A model generated the notes under the pieces. The model was not told the DNA's origin. It saw only the letters and a program-made list of their open reading frames with translations, and did not search any database. The translations under genes and the position numbers were made by a program. From contig QPMI01000017.1 of NCBI GenBank assembly GCA_004431415.1, positions 186,001 through 250,000 on the forward strand: a DNA stretch of 64,000 nt, written 5' to 3'. Positions 39,875 through 49,102 of this stretch are shown piece after piece (positions within the stretch are counted from its first letter, which is position 1; each line of letters opens with the position of its first letter). The stretch comes from Cyanophora paradoxa. Lineage: Eukaryota; Glaucocystophyceae; Cyanophorales; Cyanophoraceae.

Positions 39875-42800
39875 AATAACGTTTTATCGTATATATTTGC
39901 GGAATTGTGGAAAAACCATTGTTCTAAATAAAGTGGTGCATCTGGTTGGTAAATTTGACCGGATCCCACATACATGGTATTATTTGCTGTGATCGTGTTC
40001 GCTACAAATGGGTCTAAGGTTGGAAAATCCGTGATTTCCGATTTTGTGTGAGTATGGGCGAAGTCTGTTATATTTGCCTTTGTGTGACTATGTGCGAAAT
40101 CTGTGATATCTGCTTTAAAATGAGAGTGAGGACCGACAGTCGTAGAAGCTGTTGGCTTCCCGTATATATTATTCCAATGGAGGAAACCACTGTGTGACGA
40201 TATAGCGGGGTTTTTGCTCCAACCAACAGTAATCGGACCTGGAAGATAAATTCTTCCTATTTGTCCATGAACACCAACTTTAACAAGTCCTTCACAATTT
40301 ATTGCAACAAACTGTTTAAAATCTCTTACAGGATTAATTGCAGGAGCATAGGCATTTACTCGTAAACGAGTATAAGTATTGTTTGATGGTTCAATTCCAA
40401 CAACATCAAAGTATCTACTGTCATACTGACACGTATAATAGATATAACATGATTTCATGTCTGTTGGAACAGTCCAATACATCTTACAGCTACTACAATC
40501 ATCATCACCATTAATCCATGTGTTTGCCCAAGTGCTTGTGTCACCTACAAGTGGTTGCCCAACATAATTTCTCCAATCTCCTGTGCGGTCTGTGGAAATA
40601 CCACTTGTAGCGTCAAAATCAGTTGGTGAAGTGTATGTTGGTGTATTTATCAGATCATCATAGTTTCCAGTTGTTGCCACAGTCGCAAATGTCGGGAAGT
40701 CTGTAATTTGAGACTTTGTGTGGGTATGGGCAAAATCTGTTATTTCTGACTTTGTGTGAGTGTGTGAAAAATCTGTAATCTCTGACTTTGTGTGAGTGTG
40801 TAGATCAGGTGCGAAGGTTAATGGTCGAACATTGTGAACATTGGGTAATTCAATGCGACTAATTGGAGTGTTTGGATCTAATACATATTCAGCACCAAGG
40901 TGGACAACAGGAAATGTTTGATCATTCGGAGTAGTAACAAAGAAATTAGAAGCATGCACATCACCTGCAACAGTTCCACCTGTTAGTGGTAAATAATCAT
41001 GATCGTGTGAATCAGGTGGATAGGTCGATGGGGGATTGACAATATGCTCCCAAAAATGCTTGTGAACATTGGGTAATTCAAGACGACTAAATGGGGTGTT
41101 TGGATCTAAAACATATTCAGCACCAAGGTGGACAACAGGAAATGTTTGATCATTCGGAGTGTCCACAAAGAAATTTGGAGCATGCACATCACCTGTAAGA
41201 GTCCCACCTGTTAGAGGTAAATAATTCCCAAGAGCCGACGTTAATTCGGTATCTGTTACATAATCTTCAAGAATTGCTGCAAGTTCTGTATCATCTACAT
41301 AGTTTTTGCTTTCGAGGTAATCATCTGTTACCACACCTGAAAGGGTTGTATTGTGTAAGTTTTTCGCCGCCATTCTTTGATTGACTTCTAAGGCGCCTCC
41401 TGATGTTGTTTTAATCCATGCAATCTCGCATTTACCGTGATCATCTGTGGGTTGTCCCACAACAGGAAGATAGTTTACAACTTTCTCCCTTGTGAACACA
41501 ATCTTAGGTCTTGCTCCATCATATGCGCTTTGATCTGTTACATTTACTTGAATTGCTGCTGAAAAATCCGCTTCTTGTCCTATTTCTCCTGGGTGATAAT
41601 TCGTAACATAGATACTGGGGAAAGTATCATTTACTCCTACATTGAAATCGCCACTATACACTCCGTTTACGATTGGATCCCGTGGTAATCTTACTGCAAG
41701 AGTTCCCACCATAGGTGTGCCTGTTTCACCTGTAAACGACCCATTCAGACTAACATAATGATCATTCAAAAACAGCCTTTCAGGTGTATTAATGGATTGG
41801 TAAAGTGTGACTCCATTAAAAACGTTTCCGATTGCATTCAATTGTGCGAAAGTAGGCTGCTCATCTATTTCCTCCCATGGGTGCCTGTGGTTACTATTGG
41901 TAATCTCTGAATAATCATGGGAATGTTTTCCTGGTGGGAAGGTTGAGGGCGGATTTGTGATATCCTCCCATAAATGCTTATGGGCAAAATCTGTTATTTG
42001 ATCTTTTGTGTGATTATGGGCAAAATCTGTAATATCTGCTTTTGTGTGTTTTTGCTTTGCTAACCAATCTAAAACAACATTCGATGTCGGATGATTTGGT
42101 AGGTTTGCTTCAATCTTCACAGTGAGATAATCGACTATTACATTACTTCCATTAATATTACTTGCCCATAGGTTACTGCTGTAAATGTTACTGGCATAAA
42201 TGTTACTGGCATAAATGTTACTTGTAACTGTAAGGTTTGATGAAATTGTAAGATTAGATGAGATAACACCACCTTTGAGAGACAAGTAATCATGAGTGTG
42301 TGGATCAGGTGGGAAGGTTAATGGTCGATTGGTGATATGCTCCCACAAATGCTCGTGAGAACTGGGTGGATAGGTTAATGGGGCATTGGTGATATGTTCC
42401 CACAAATGCTTGTGAGAATTGGGTAGTTCGATTCGACTGATTGGGGTGTTGTCGCCCAATATAAATTCAGCTCCTGTATGCACGACCGGATTTCTTTGGA
42501 TATACATATTGGATGCACCTATTACAGGTGCTATTATGGGCACATCCGAATTTACGAGATTGCAAGTGATGGAGAAAATGGTTTTAGGGGCGAATAGATT
42601 GCAATCAAAGGTCACAGTAGATGGATCAATAGTAGGATCGACATTTGAACAGATCTGAAACATCCACCCTCCCACACAGTTGCAATTTAGATTTCGAAAG
42701 GCTGTTCCTGCCATTGCATCCACATAGCCAATCCCATTTGCTATGTCATATATGTGACCAAACTCGTAACCAAAAATGTCATTCCACAGATTGGAAGCCA

Positions 42801-42933
42801 TAGCTCCCATCACGTAACCTTTTAGATCAACTATCAGGTCATTGGATTCACTGGGTATATTGGCATGGGTTATATAAAATTGATTATCCAAGACAGCATT
42901 CTTTATTGTCGTTTCTACTATGGGTTCAGTCAT
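39739..42933 (-). CDS. Large His-rich repeat fibre protein, element C
   Basis: The 1064-residue protein is built of repeats: a HKHLWEHITN--LTYPP type (five or more times), an HTHTKSEITDFAHTHTKSQI type (about eight units), SNLTVTSNIYASNIYASN runs, and two near-copies of a HASNFFV-TPNDQTFPVVHL-AEYVLDPNTP segment. His-x-His repeats followed by ITDF are known from phage tail fibres, where they coordinate metal in trimeric needles. The frame ends at 39739 in sequence that does not resemble the rest, which suggests a frameshift into the H-lectin frame. No signal peptide or membrane segment is seen. It is probably a virion spike. Confidence 0.78.
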   Translation of the reverse strand: MTEPIVETTIKNAVLDNQFYITHANIPSESNDLIVDLKGYVMGAMASNLWNDIFGYEFGHIYDIANGIGYVDAMAGTAFRNLNCNCVGGWMFQICSNVDPTIDPSTVTFDCNLFAPKTIFSITCNLVNSDVPIIAPVIGASNMYIQRNPVVHTGAEFILGDNTPISRIELPNSHKHLWEHITNAPLTYPPSSHEHLWEHITNRPLTFPPDPHTHDYLSLKGGVISSNLTISSNLTVTSNIYASNIYASNIYSSNLWASNINGSNVIVDYLTVKIEANLPNHPTSNVVLDWLAKQKHTKADITDFAHNHTKDQITDFAHKHLWEDITNPPSTFPPGKHSHDYSEITNSNHRHPWEEIDEQPTFAQLNAIGNVFNGVTLYQSINTPERLFLNDHYVSLNGSFTGETGTPMVGTLAVRLPRDPIVNGVYSGDFNVGVNDTFPSIYVTNYHPGEIGQEADFSAAIQVNVTDQSAYDGARPKIVFTREKVVNYLPVVGQPTDDHGKCEIAWIKTTSGGALEVNQRMAAKNLHNTTLSGVVTDDYLESKNYVDDTELAAILEDYVTDTELTSALGNYLPLTGGTLTGDVHAPNFFVDTPNDQTFPVVHLGAEYVLDPNTPFSRLELPNVHKHFWEHIVNPPSTYPPDSHDHDYLPLTGGTVAGDVHASNFFVTTPNDQTFPVVHLGAEYVLDPNTPISRIELPNVHNVRPLTFAPDLHTHTKSEITDFSHTHTKSEITDFAHTHTKSQITDFPTFATVATTGNYDDLINTPTYTSPTDFDATSGISTDRTGDWRNYVGQPLVGDTSTWANTWINGDDDCSSCKMYWTVPTDMKSCYIYYTCQYDSRYFDVVGIEPSNNTYTRLRVNAYAPAINPVRDFKQFVAINCEGLVKVGVHGQIGRIYLPGPITVGWSKNPAISSHSGFLHWNNIYGKPTASTTVGPHSHFKADITDFAHSHTKANITDFAHTHTKSEITDFPTLDPFVANTITANNTMYVGSGQIYQPDAPLYLEQWFFHNSANIYDKTLLCREMLTQEHIMQWMKQIIQRLQNLFQNSVSIKTSIYKQGNSQNL

Positions 42934-42970
42934 TATACTCTATTATGGAATACTACAAAAATTAAGGTTG

Positions 42971-45900
42971 TTACATAACGTTTGGAACATGTTCATATAT
43001 TCTCCCTTCTCGCTGTGCCATTTCCGCCATAAAGTCTCTGTCATTGTTCATCGTTTGCTCTGCCAATTCTTGTGCTCGTGATTTTTTGGGTGCTGCCCTA
43101 TTTGCTGGTGGTCGGTCAGTCCTCACTACACTAAGACCATGCCCCTCGGCTGATCTCACCTCTAACCCCACATCTCCTTCGGCTGTTTGGGTCACATTAA
43201 GCTCTGGTGTTGAGTATTTATTACCTGCTCCTGCAATGGTTCTATCTAAGCAAGCACAACACAAAGCTCGGAATTTGTATGCAAGCACAAGCCCAAGAGC
43301 ACCAAGAATAGGCAAGAGAATCATAAGCACTAACGTTCCTGGATCAGTTCCCGGTGCTCCGACTGGATTAGTAGGATTTGTGGGATTATTAGGTGGTGTG
43401 TTTGGATCTGGATCAGTTGTAGGGGGATCTTTTGAATCGGGATCTGGGTTAGGCTGGTTCGGATTGGGATCGTTTGGTGGCGGCTCTGTCGACCCTGCTA
43501 ATGATGTCGGCGCTGTGTATGCATTTGCAAACACGATGGGAGCCGTCGCTGGATTTCCTGTTGAAGACCCTGTGATTGCCCCATAGGTATCTGAGAGATA
43601 TTTATATAATTCCTGTGTCACAGGCGGATTACTCACAGATCGACACACCCAAATATTGCATGTGGTATCATAGACTGTGTCCCTGATAAAGGGCGGTAGA
43701 GCCGTCCCACTGAATGACTCAAAGAGTCCATTTCGCGATAGCAACCTATGTCCTGTATCACAATTTCCGCCCTCATAATATTTGGTAGCCGAAATCGCAC
43801 CTTGCACATAAATATTGCATGTCGAGTGCAATCCAATGTTATTTAGGTTAGGAGTGTATCTGTCATGGAGCCTTACAGTGCAAACCCACGGGGAAGCGGT
43901 TTTTATATATTTCTTATCGCCTGCTGTGATGATATCTGTGTTTGGGTGACTGTCAATTTGGGTAGCAATAGACTCATATCTGTAAGAGTAATAAACTAAG
44001 AGACCATCTGTGGAGGATGTAAAATAAAAGAAGTCTCTCATGAAGTCTGTGGATCCAAAGAAGTCAGCATTGGTCGATGTTAGGGTGACTTTGGGATAGC
44101 TCATGCTGACAGTCTCAGAAGGATATGGAATATAAGAGGTGTAATAGCGATTTAACAGATAATAGTAAAATCCATCTGAGACATTCGAGTGAGTGGGCAA
44201 GGTGACTGTTAAGGTCTTACTGCGATCCTCAAACGTTTTATGTATGACAATGTTGCAAGTATTAATGTATCGAGAATCGAAAAAGTAATTATTCGTTACT
44301 CGATTATCGATCAGAGTAGCATTGGTTCCATTAAATACGAAGTTCTGCCCATTGATCCTCGTAGTATGAATGTCGGTAACATCGAGAGGATACCTTATTT
44401 TTAATCGGTCTTCGGGGTCAAATCGCGGAATAGTTCCTGTTGCCTTCCAACTCACAGTGAAGGGAGGAGAAAGGGAAACTGCTGGGATAACAGAGAGATT
44501 AAATTTCGCAAAATACAACCCAACAGGGTATGATGTCAGAGCATATGTCACTGTTGCATTTCCGACAAGTGTGAAGCCGGTGGTTGTTATGTTAGTTGCA
44601 ACAAATGGGGAGTAGCCGGCTGGTGCATTTTGAAGTGATGTAGCTGACCCATCATTGACCACATACAAATTCGTGTCTGTTATTTCAATAGTAGGAGGGG
44701 AAACAAATGGTGTCTCAAATGTGAAATTAAAATTCGCTGGAACCCCTGCAAGATATCTATATGTTGTTGCTGATATCTCGGATGCCTGGAATACTTTGCT
44801 TCCACTCCGCACTACATTACTTGTGTCTTTCACATTGTGGTATGAGATGCTGGGAGTCGGGGAGAGCACCAACGAAATAGCATCTGGTAAATCAGACTTT
44901 GTAATATACAGTTCTTTAAGATACTCCTTTTTAAAAGGGGCGGTCAGATCTCCAATAGTAGCCGATGAACCTGCGACTACAATATTACAGGTGTTTGCAC
45001 TCAAAGAATAAACTGTGTTCCACCTTAAAGAGTTCGCGCCAAGATCGAAACTCTGTGAGAAGGGCACGATATTGCTACCTTGTAAATCTCGGTAAACCTT
45101 TACTCTGGGTTTGCTATCGAATTCAGGGGTGATATAATTGATGTTAAGAGTGAAACTAATAGTAGCTTCGGAAGTCAATAAGTTGTTTCGGATGATAAGT
45201 AAATTGTATGTCTCGTTAATGACAAACGAAACCTGAAACCCTGTGGAGGTGACATTTTGAATAAATGCTTTATTCGATTCATTATTGTTAGTGATAGGAT
45301 TATAATAAGTAGTGTGATCCACCAATGAAACAGTGGGTATAGTCGTCTCAAAACCTGTGACACCCAACTGATCCCAAGTGAATGTATATGTAGGTTTGCC
45401 TACATAAGCGACAAAGACCCCATTTGCAATCTGCTGAGGGTATCCCTCGACAGTGTAGGTCTCAGTTCGCGAAACCGAGCGGGAAAGGTTACTATTAAAG
45501 TCAGTGTAGCTGATCAGTGCATTTTCACTGGTGAGAATCTGATTAGGTCGGAGGGAGTGATTAAATGGAAGGATTAAATTGGAGGCAAACATGGAAACTC
45601 CATGCAACTCTGACCATCTCAGATTCGAGAGACCAATTCGGTATGCATTATCAATAGAAGGGTAAATGTTCCTTTTCGATAGAATATGGGCTAAGGTTAT
45701 TGCAAGCGCTCCATCTGCTGCAAACAGAGCATTAATTTCTGATTGCAAAGCCGCGATTTCGGTTGTGTGGGTCGTGAGGGTTCCATCCTGGCTGGAATCT
45801 TTGGTGTTCTTGCTCCTTTCAAACTCCAAAAACGCCTTTACGATGTCCTTGCCTAAAAGATCGTTTATATTGTCTCTGGTTATGTGAACATGGTCTGTTC

Positions 45901-46696
45901 TCAGTGCCTGTTTCTCTGTGGTAAAAGCCGGAATTTCTTCTGCAAATGATATAGTCGTTTTATCAAGTGCTAAGGATCTCACATTCGGAGCATTGGCGCC
46001 AATTATATCGACAACGTTCCCATTTTCGACAATTTCTAAGGTCGGTTTCGCGGGGTCTAATGTGAAAACACCCTCTGTTATCTGGGGAACCGATTCGCTC
46101 TTCTGAATCACAAAGGATTCGATGTTTAGGTTACAGGTTGCGACATTGGTGGCGAAAAACGACTCGGAGTTGAGCGAGTTTACATTTAGGGTATCCGTAG
46201 TGATGTTACTTGCTGTAATGTTACTCGTCGTAAGATTACCTGCTGAGAGATCATGGACGACCTCTACCTTTGTTTTCCGTGTGGATACTCCCGCTATAAG
46301 TGTGCTATTATCCACGATTCTCATAGCTGCATTTTGGAAACCGCTCTCATCTTGAATGAAGAAGTTTAAGCGACCTCTATCGAATGCTTTTGGGATGTTC
46401 CTGCGATTATATCGCACCGTTTTCGGTAGCTGGCGGGTTGCCTGAATGCTGGCGACTCTGTTTCGTTCGTTATCATCAAGTAAAAAGTCGATTCCAAGTT
46501 TATGATCCCCTTTCTCGACGTTCATTAACTGCAAAGCTGCGGGTCTGCTCGGTGTCCCACTGACTGGATCTTCGCGGTCTGCATTGTAATTTATTCTCAG
46601 AGACCCGCGAATTTCAGTGTTTACCTGATCAGTGTCCTCTATCTGAGTGGTCGAATTAATAACTCGTGCGTCTGGTCGCGGATTCAGGAACGACAT
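42971..46696 (-). CDS. Giant fibre with Pro-rich stalk, membrane anchor and basic tail, element C
   Basis: I chose the ATG at 46696 (MSFLNPRPDARV); an earlier in-frame start would overlap the divergent patatin gene. The 1241-residue product has LTTSNITASNITTDTLNV beta repeats near residue 150, many Tyr/Thr/Ser-rich beta segments, repeated CNI-V/I motifs, a PNQPNPDPDSKDPPTTDPDP stalk, then one hydrophobic segment (TLVLMILLPILGALGLVLAY, near residue 1120), Cys-rich CCACLD and a charged tail of about 95 residues. One C-terminal anchor with a large N-terminal part suggests a spike set in a lipid membrane, unusual for a PLV. No clear signal peptide was found. Receptor binding is inferred. Confidence 0.75.
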   Translation of the reverse strand: MSFLNPRPDARVINSTTQIEDTDQVNTEIRGSLRINYNADREDPVSGTPSRPAALQLMNVEKGDHKLGIDFLLDDNERNRVASIQATRQLPKTVRYNRRNIPKAFDRGRLNFFIQDESGFQNAAMRIVDNSTLIAGVSTRKTKVEVVHDLSAGNLTTSNITASNITTDTLNVNSLNSESFFATNVATCNLNIESFVIQKSESVPQITEGVFTLDPAKPTLEIVENGNVVDIIGANAPNVRSLALDKTTISFAEEIPAFTTEKQALRTDHVHITRDNINDLLGKDIVKAFLEFERSKNTKDSSQDGTLTTHTTEIAALQSEINALFAADGALAITLAHILSKRNIYPSIDNAYRIGLSNLRWSELHGVSMFASNLILPFNHSLRPNQILTSENALISYTDFNSNLSRSVSRTETYTVEGYPQQIANGVFVAYVGKPTYTFTWDQLGVTGFETTIPTVSLVDHTTYYNPITNNNESNKAFIQNVTSTGFQVSFVINETYNLLIIRNNLLTSEATISFTLNINYITPEFDSKPRVKVYRDLQGSNIVPFSQSFDLGANSLRWNTVYSLSANTCNIVVAGSSATIGDLTAPFKKEYLKELYITKSDLPDAISLVLSPTPSISYHNVKDTSNVVRSGSKVFQASEISATTYRYLAGVPANFNFTFETPFVSPPTIEITDTNLYVVNDGSATSLQNAPAGYSPFVATNITTTGFTLVGNATVTYALTSYPVGLYFAKFNLSVIPAVSLSPPFTVSWKATGTIPRFDPEDRLKIRYPLDVTDIHTTRINGQNFVFNGTNATLIDNRVTNNYFFDSRYINTCNIVIHKTFEDRSKTLTVTLPTHSNVSDGFYYYLLNRYYTSYIPYPSETVSMSYPKVTLTSTNADFFGSTDFMRDFFYFTSSTDGLLVYYSYRYESIATQIDSHPNTDIITAGDKKYIKTASPWVCTVRLHDRYTPNLNNIGLHSTCNIYVQGAISATKYYEGGNCDTGHRLLSRNGLFESFSGTALPPFIRDTVYDTTCNIWVCRSVSNPPVTQELYKYLSDTYGAITGSSTGNPATAPIVFANAYTAPTSLAGSTEPPPNDPNPNQPNPDPDSKDPPTTDPDPNTPPNNPTNPTNPVGAPGTDPGTLVLMILLPILGALGLVLAYKFRALCCACLDRTIAGAGNKYSTPELNVTQTAEGDVGLEVRSAEGHGLSVVRTDRPPANRAAPKKSRAQELAEQTMNNDRDFMAEMAQREGRIYEHVPNVM

Positions 46697-46739
46697 CCTC
46701 TTTATAAACAAAGAAGATATATAAGAAGTATATAAGATA
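46697..46739. promoter_or_regulatory. Bidirectional promoter gap between giant fibre and patatin genes
   Basis: The 43-bp AT-rich gap contains TTTATAAACAAAG and two TATATAAG motifs, so both divergent genes must be driven from here or from within each other's 5' ends. The assignment is by position and composition. Confidence 0.4.
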
Positions 46740-48233
46740 ATGAAGACCGTTTTATGTCTGAGTGGTGGAGGGTCGCGTGGAATAATCGAGGCTGCTATAC
46801 TGGCACAGATTGAAGCCCAAACCGGTAAACGAATCCAACAGCTATTCGACTGCTTTGCGGGAACATCCACAGGTGGATTAATCGCGCTCCTTTTGAATAT
46901 CAAGGGAACCGATGGCGCCCCTAAATATACTGCTACTGATATTCTGGCGCTCTACAAAGCGAAACTACCGCTGATTTTCGCGAATCCACGAGTGCTTACA
47001 TCGATTGTGCAACGCCCCAAGTATGAAGCCACGAATTTAGAAGCTGTGGCTCTGGAACTCTGCGGCTCAGCGACTATGGCGGATCTCTATAAACCCACCA
47101 TCGTGACTGCGTTCGACACGGTTCAAATGTCCCCCGTTTTTATTTCAAGCAATGATGAAGATATTAATGGGATGCTTGTGCGCGATGCTGCAAGGGCTAC
47201 CTCGGCTGCTCCGACCTATTTCGAGCCGAAACAAGTCACAGTCGCCGGAAGAACATACTGTTTAATTGATGGTTGCATGAGTGGAAATAATTCGCCCGGG
47301 GTTTGCGGCTACACATTCGCCCGCACTTTATTCGGAAACTCTTGCGAGGAGGAGCTTATCGTGGTCTCGATTACGGCGGGTCACGTCCAAGACTCTGATA
47401 AGGCGACATCTGGATATTCGTACGACACTATGAAAAATTGGGGGATCGTGCAATGGATGTTAGGCGCCACAGGATCGCCAATTCTCAGCATGTTCTTAGA
47501 GTCGAGCGATCTAAATGCCCACGTAAAGCTGCTGGAACTTTTACCCAGAAACGATGATCAGAATTACGATCGCTACTATAAGCTGAGCGTGCCTTTACCG
47601 AAAGATAAAATGACCCTCGATACTATCACAACGAGTCACCTGCAATATTTAGAAACGGAGGCGCTCGCCTTTGTTTCCGCACAGCAAACGTATTTTAATG
47701 CGATGTATTCAGTGCTGACGATGAATATCTCAGAGGGCGATGTTCCCATAATTAATCTGTCCGGGTGCACAGATGTAAGCGCACCCCCGGAGTCTAACTG
47801 GGTGCCGCTCGATAATAGCGCCTTTATTGCGGAATTTGGCACAGCTTCTGATGCCCGCTGGTCAAATGCTACGGGATGGGTGGGATTTACAAACCCGCCG
47901 CAAGGTAGTAGGTCGGGAGGCAATTACTTACGCATCGATTTCCCGCGTCTGTTTATGCTTTCCTCTATAAAAATGAAGCCGGCTGCGAATGGAAACTACA
48001 TTAAAACGTTTGAGATCGATTACCAATTAACTCCGGGAGTTTCGGCGCTTGTAACATACACAGAAGCCGGCGCGACGAGAGTGTTTACCAATGCAAATCA
48101 AATAGCCGGAAGTGCCGATCCTGACGAACATTTCTTAGCAAACCCGAGATCTGTGAGAACCCTCGTAATCTGGGTGCTTACTACGAATGTAGCTTCGGCA
48201 TGCCGAATTGATTTCGAGGGCTACTACGTGTGA
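46740..48233 (+). CDS. Patatin-like phospholipase with C-terminal discoidin-like domain, element C
   Basis: Patatin-family lipid acyl hydrolases cleave membrane phospholipids with a Ser-Asp dyad. The N-terminal domain has the oxyanion-hole motif GGGSRG (residues 9-14), the nucleophile elbow GTSTG (Ser43) and a DG motif in LIDGCMSGN near residue 177, so all catalytic elements are present. The region from about residue 340, W-PLDNSAFIAEF...ATGWVGFTNPP...NYLRIDFPRLF...IKTFEIDYQL, resembles an F5/8 type C (discoidin) lectin domain. No signal peptide. Placed between spike and penton genes, it may be packaged for membrane penetration during entry, as phospholipase domains of other viruses are (inference). 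Confidence 0.88.
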   Translation: MKTVLCLSGGGSRGIIEAAILAQIEAQTGKRIQQLFDCFAGTSTGGLIALLLNIKGTDGAPKYTATDILALYKAKLPLIFANPRVLTSIVQRPKYEATNLEAVALELCGSATMADLYKPTIVTAFDTVQMSPVFISSNDEDINGMLVRDAARATSAAPTYFEPKQVTVAGRTYCLIDGCMSGNNSPGVCGYTFARTLFGNSCEEELIVVSITAGHVQDSDKATSGYSYDTMKNWGIVQWMLGATGSPILSMFLESSDLNAHVKLLELLPRNDDQNYDRYYKLSVPLPKDKMTLDTITTSHLQYLETEALAFVSAQQTYFNAMYSVLTMNISEGDVPIINLSGCTDVSAPPESNWVPLDNSAFIAEFGTASDARWSNATGWVGFTNPPQGSRSGGNYLRIDFPRLFMLSSIKMKPAANGNYIKTFEIDYQLTPGVSALVTYTEAGATRVFTNANQIAGSADPDEHFLANPRSVRTLVIWVLTTNVASACRIDFEGYYV

Positions 48234-48240
48234 ACAGCGC

Positions 48241-49086
48241 TTAATCGGTGATCACTTCGAGCTGGAACGAGTATGAGAGACCGTTTATATCCGCAACAGA
48301 GCCCCGCCATTTTCGAAGCGATATTGTGAGACGATCTAAATCGAGTTGCGATGTGACATTTACGAAAGGGATGCTTGCGCTCGGTTCGTGGTAAAAGGAA
48401 TATCTACCAAAGTCCGAGTTCATCTGAATTCGCAATAGATAGGAGTCGTCGAAATTGTTCTGTCTCCCAGTAACCGCTGCGAATTTGGTAAACGGGCGGA
48501 GCTCTTCGATATCAAGGTAAATATATGGAATTGCATTAAAGTCGACCATTTTCGGGCATATAATCGCGTAGCGACTGGGGTAATCTCTGAGTGGAACCGG
48601 CACTGGTTCTGGTGTGCTGGCGTAAACCACTCCGGGTTCTATGCCGAGACAGTCACAGAACTCCTGGTCTGAGGACTCTAATGTAAAAGGGCTATTCGGA
48701 GATGAGAACACGAAGCGGTTCGTAGACAGAGCGAGAGAATAGGAAACCGGGAAGAGACCGAATGGATTAAAAGAACCGCCCGCAAATCCGAGTAAAGCAT
48801 CACTGTTTAGAGCTCTCTCTTTCGGATATCGTTCGTTATCAGCATCGACGTAATAATAATCGTTTACGCTGGGAATCGGTGCTATCATTTTGGATGCGGG
48901 GATTACTGTGGGCTCTTCGTTAAGAAGCGTTATAGTTATTGTCTGATCGGGCGGAACAACATAAGAGCTATTAGGAATCTCAGCGGATAGCACACGAAAT
49001 CGTCGAACATTATTAAGGCGCGTTTTCAAGTGCAGCACGCCGTTTTCAAGGTCTCTACTGTCGCAATTTATTGTTATTCTTTTCAT
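48241..49086 (-). CDS. Penton-like minor capsid protein 1, element C
   Basis: The 281-residue product begins KRITINCDSRDLENG and RRFRVLSAEIPNSSY, the SRD turn and strand pattern of the penton-like proteins of A and B, and ends LDRLTISLRKWRG...LSYSFQLEVITD, which also matches their C-terminal block. It lies back to back with a second protein of the same type at 49103, so C has two. They could form heteromeric pentons, or one could carry a spike at the vertex. The stop lies 7 bp from the end of the patatin gene, which converges on it. Confidence 0.72.
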   Translation of the reverse strand: MKRITINCDSRDLENGVLHLKTRLNNVRRFRVLSAEIPNSSYVVPPDQTITITLLNEEPTVIPASKMIAPIPSVNDYYYVDADNERYPKERALNSDALLGFAGGSFNPFGLFPVSYSLALSTNRFVFSSPNSPFTLESSDQEFCDCLGIEPGVVYASTPEPVPVPLRDYPSRYAIICPKMVDFNAIPYIYLDIEELRPFTKFAAVTGRQNNFDDSYLLRIQMNSDFGRYSFYHEPSASIPFVNVTSQLDLDRLTISLRKWRGSVADINGLSYSFQLEVITD

Positions 49087-49102
49087 AATCTATTATAGTA
49101 AG

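Noticed and set aside
43044-43586. 180-residue plus-strand frame opposite the giant fibre
   Set aside because: It is antisense to the Pro-rich stalk; composition mirrors the real gene.
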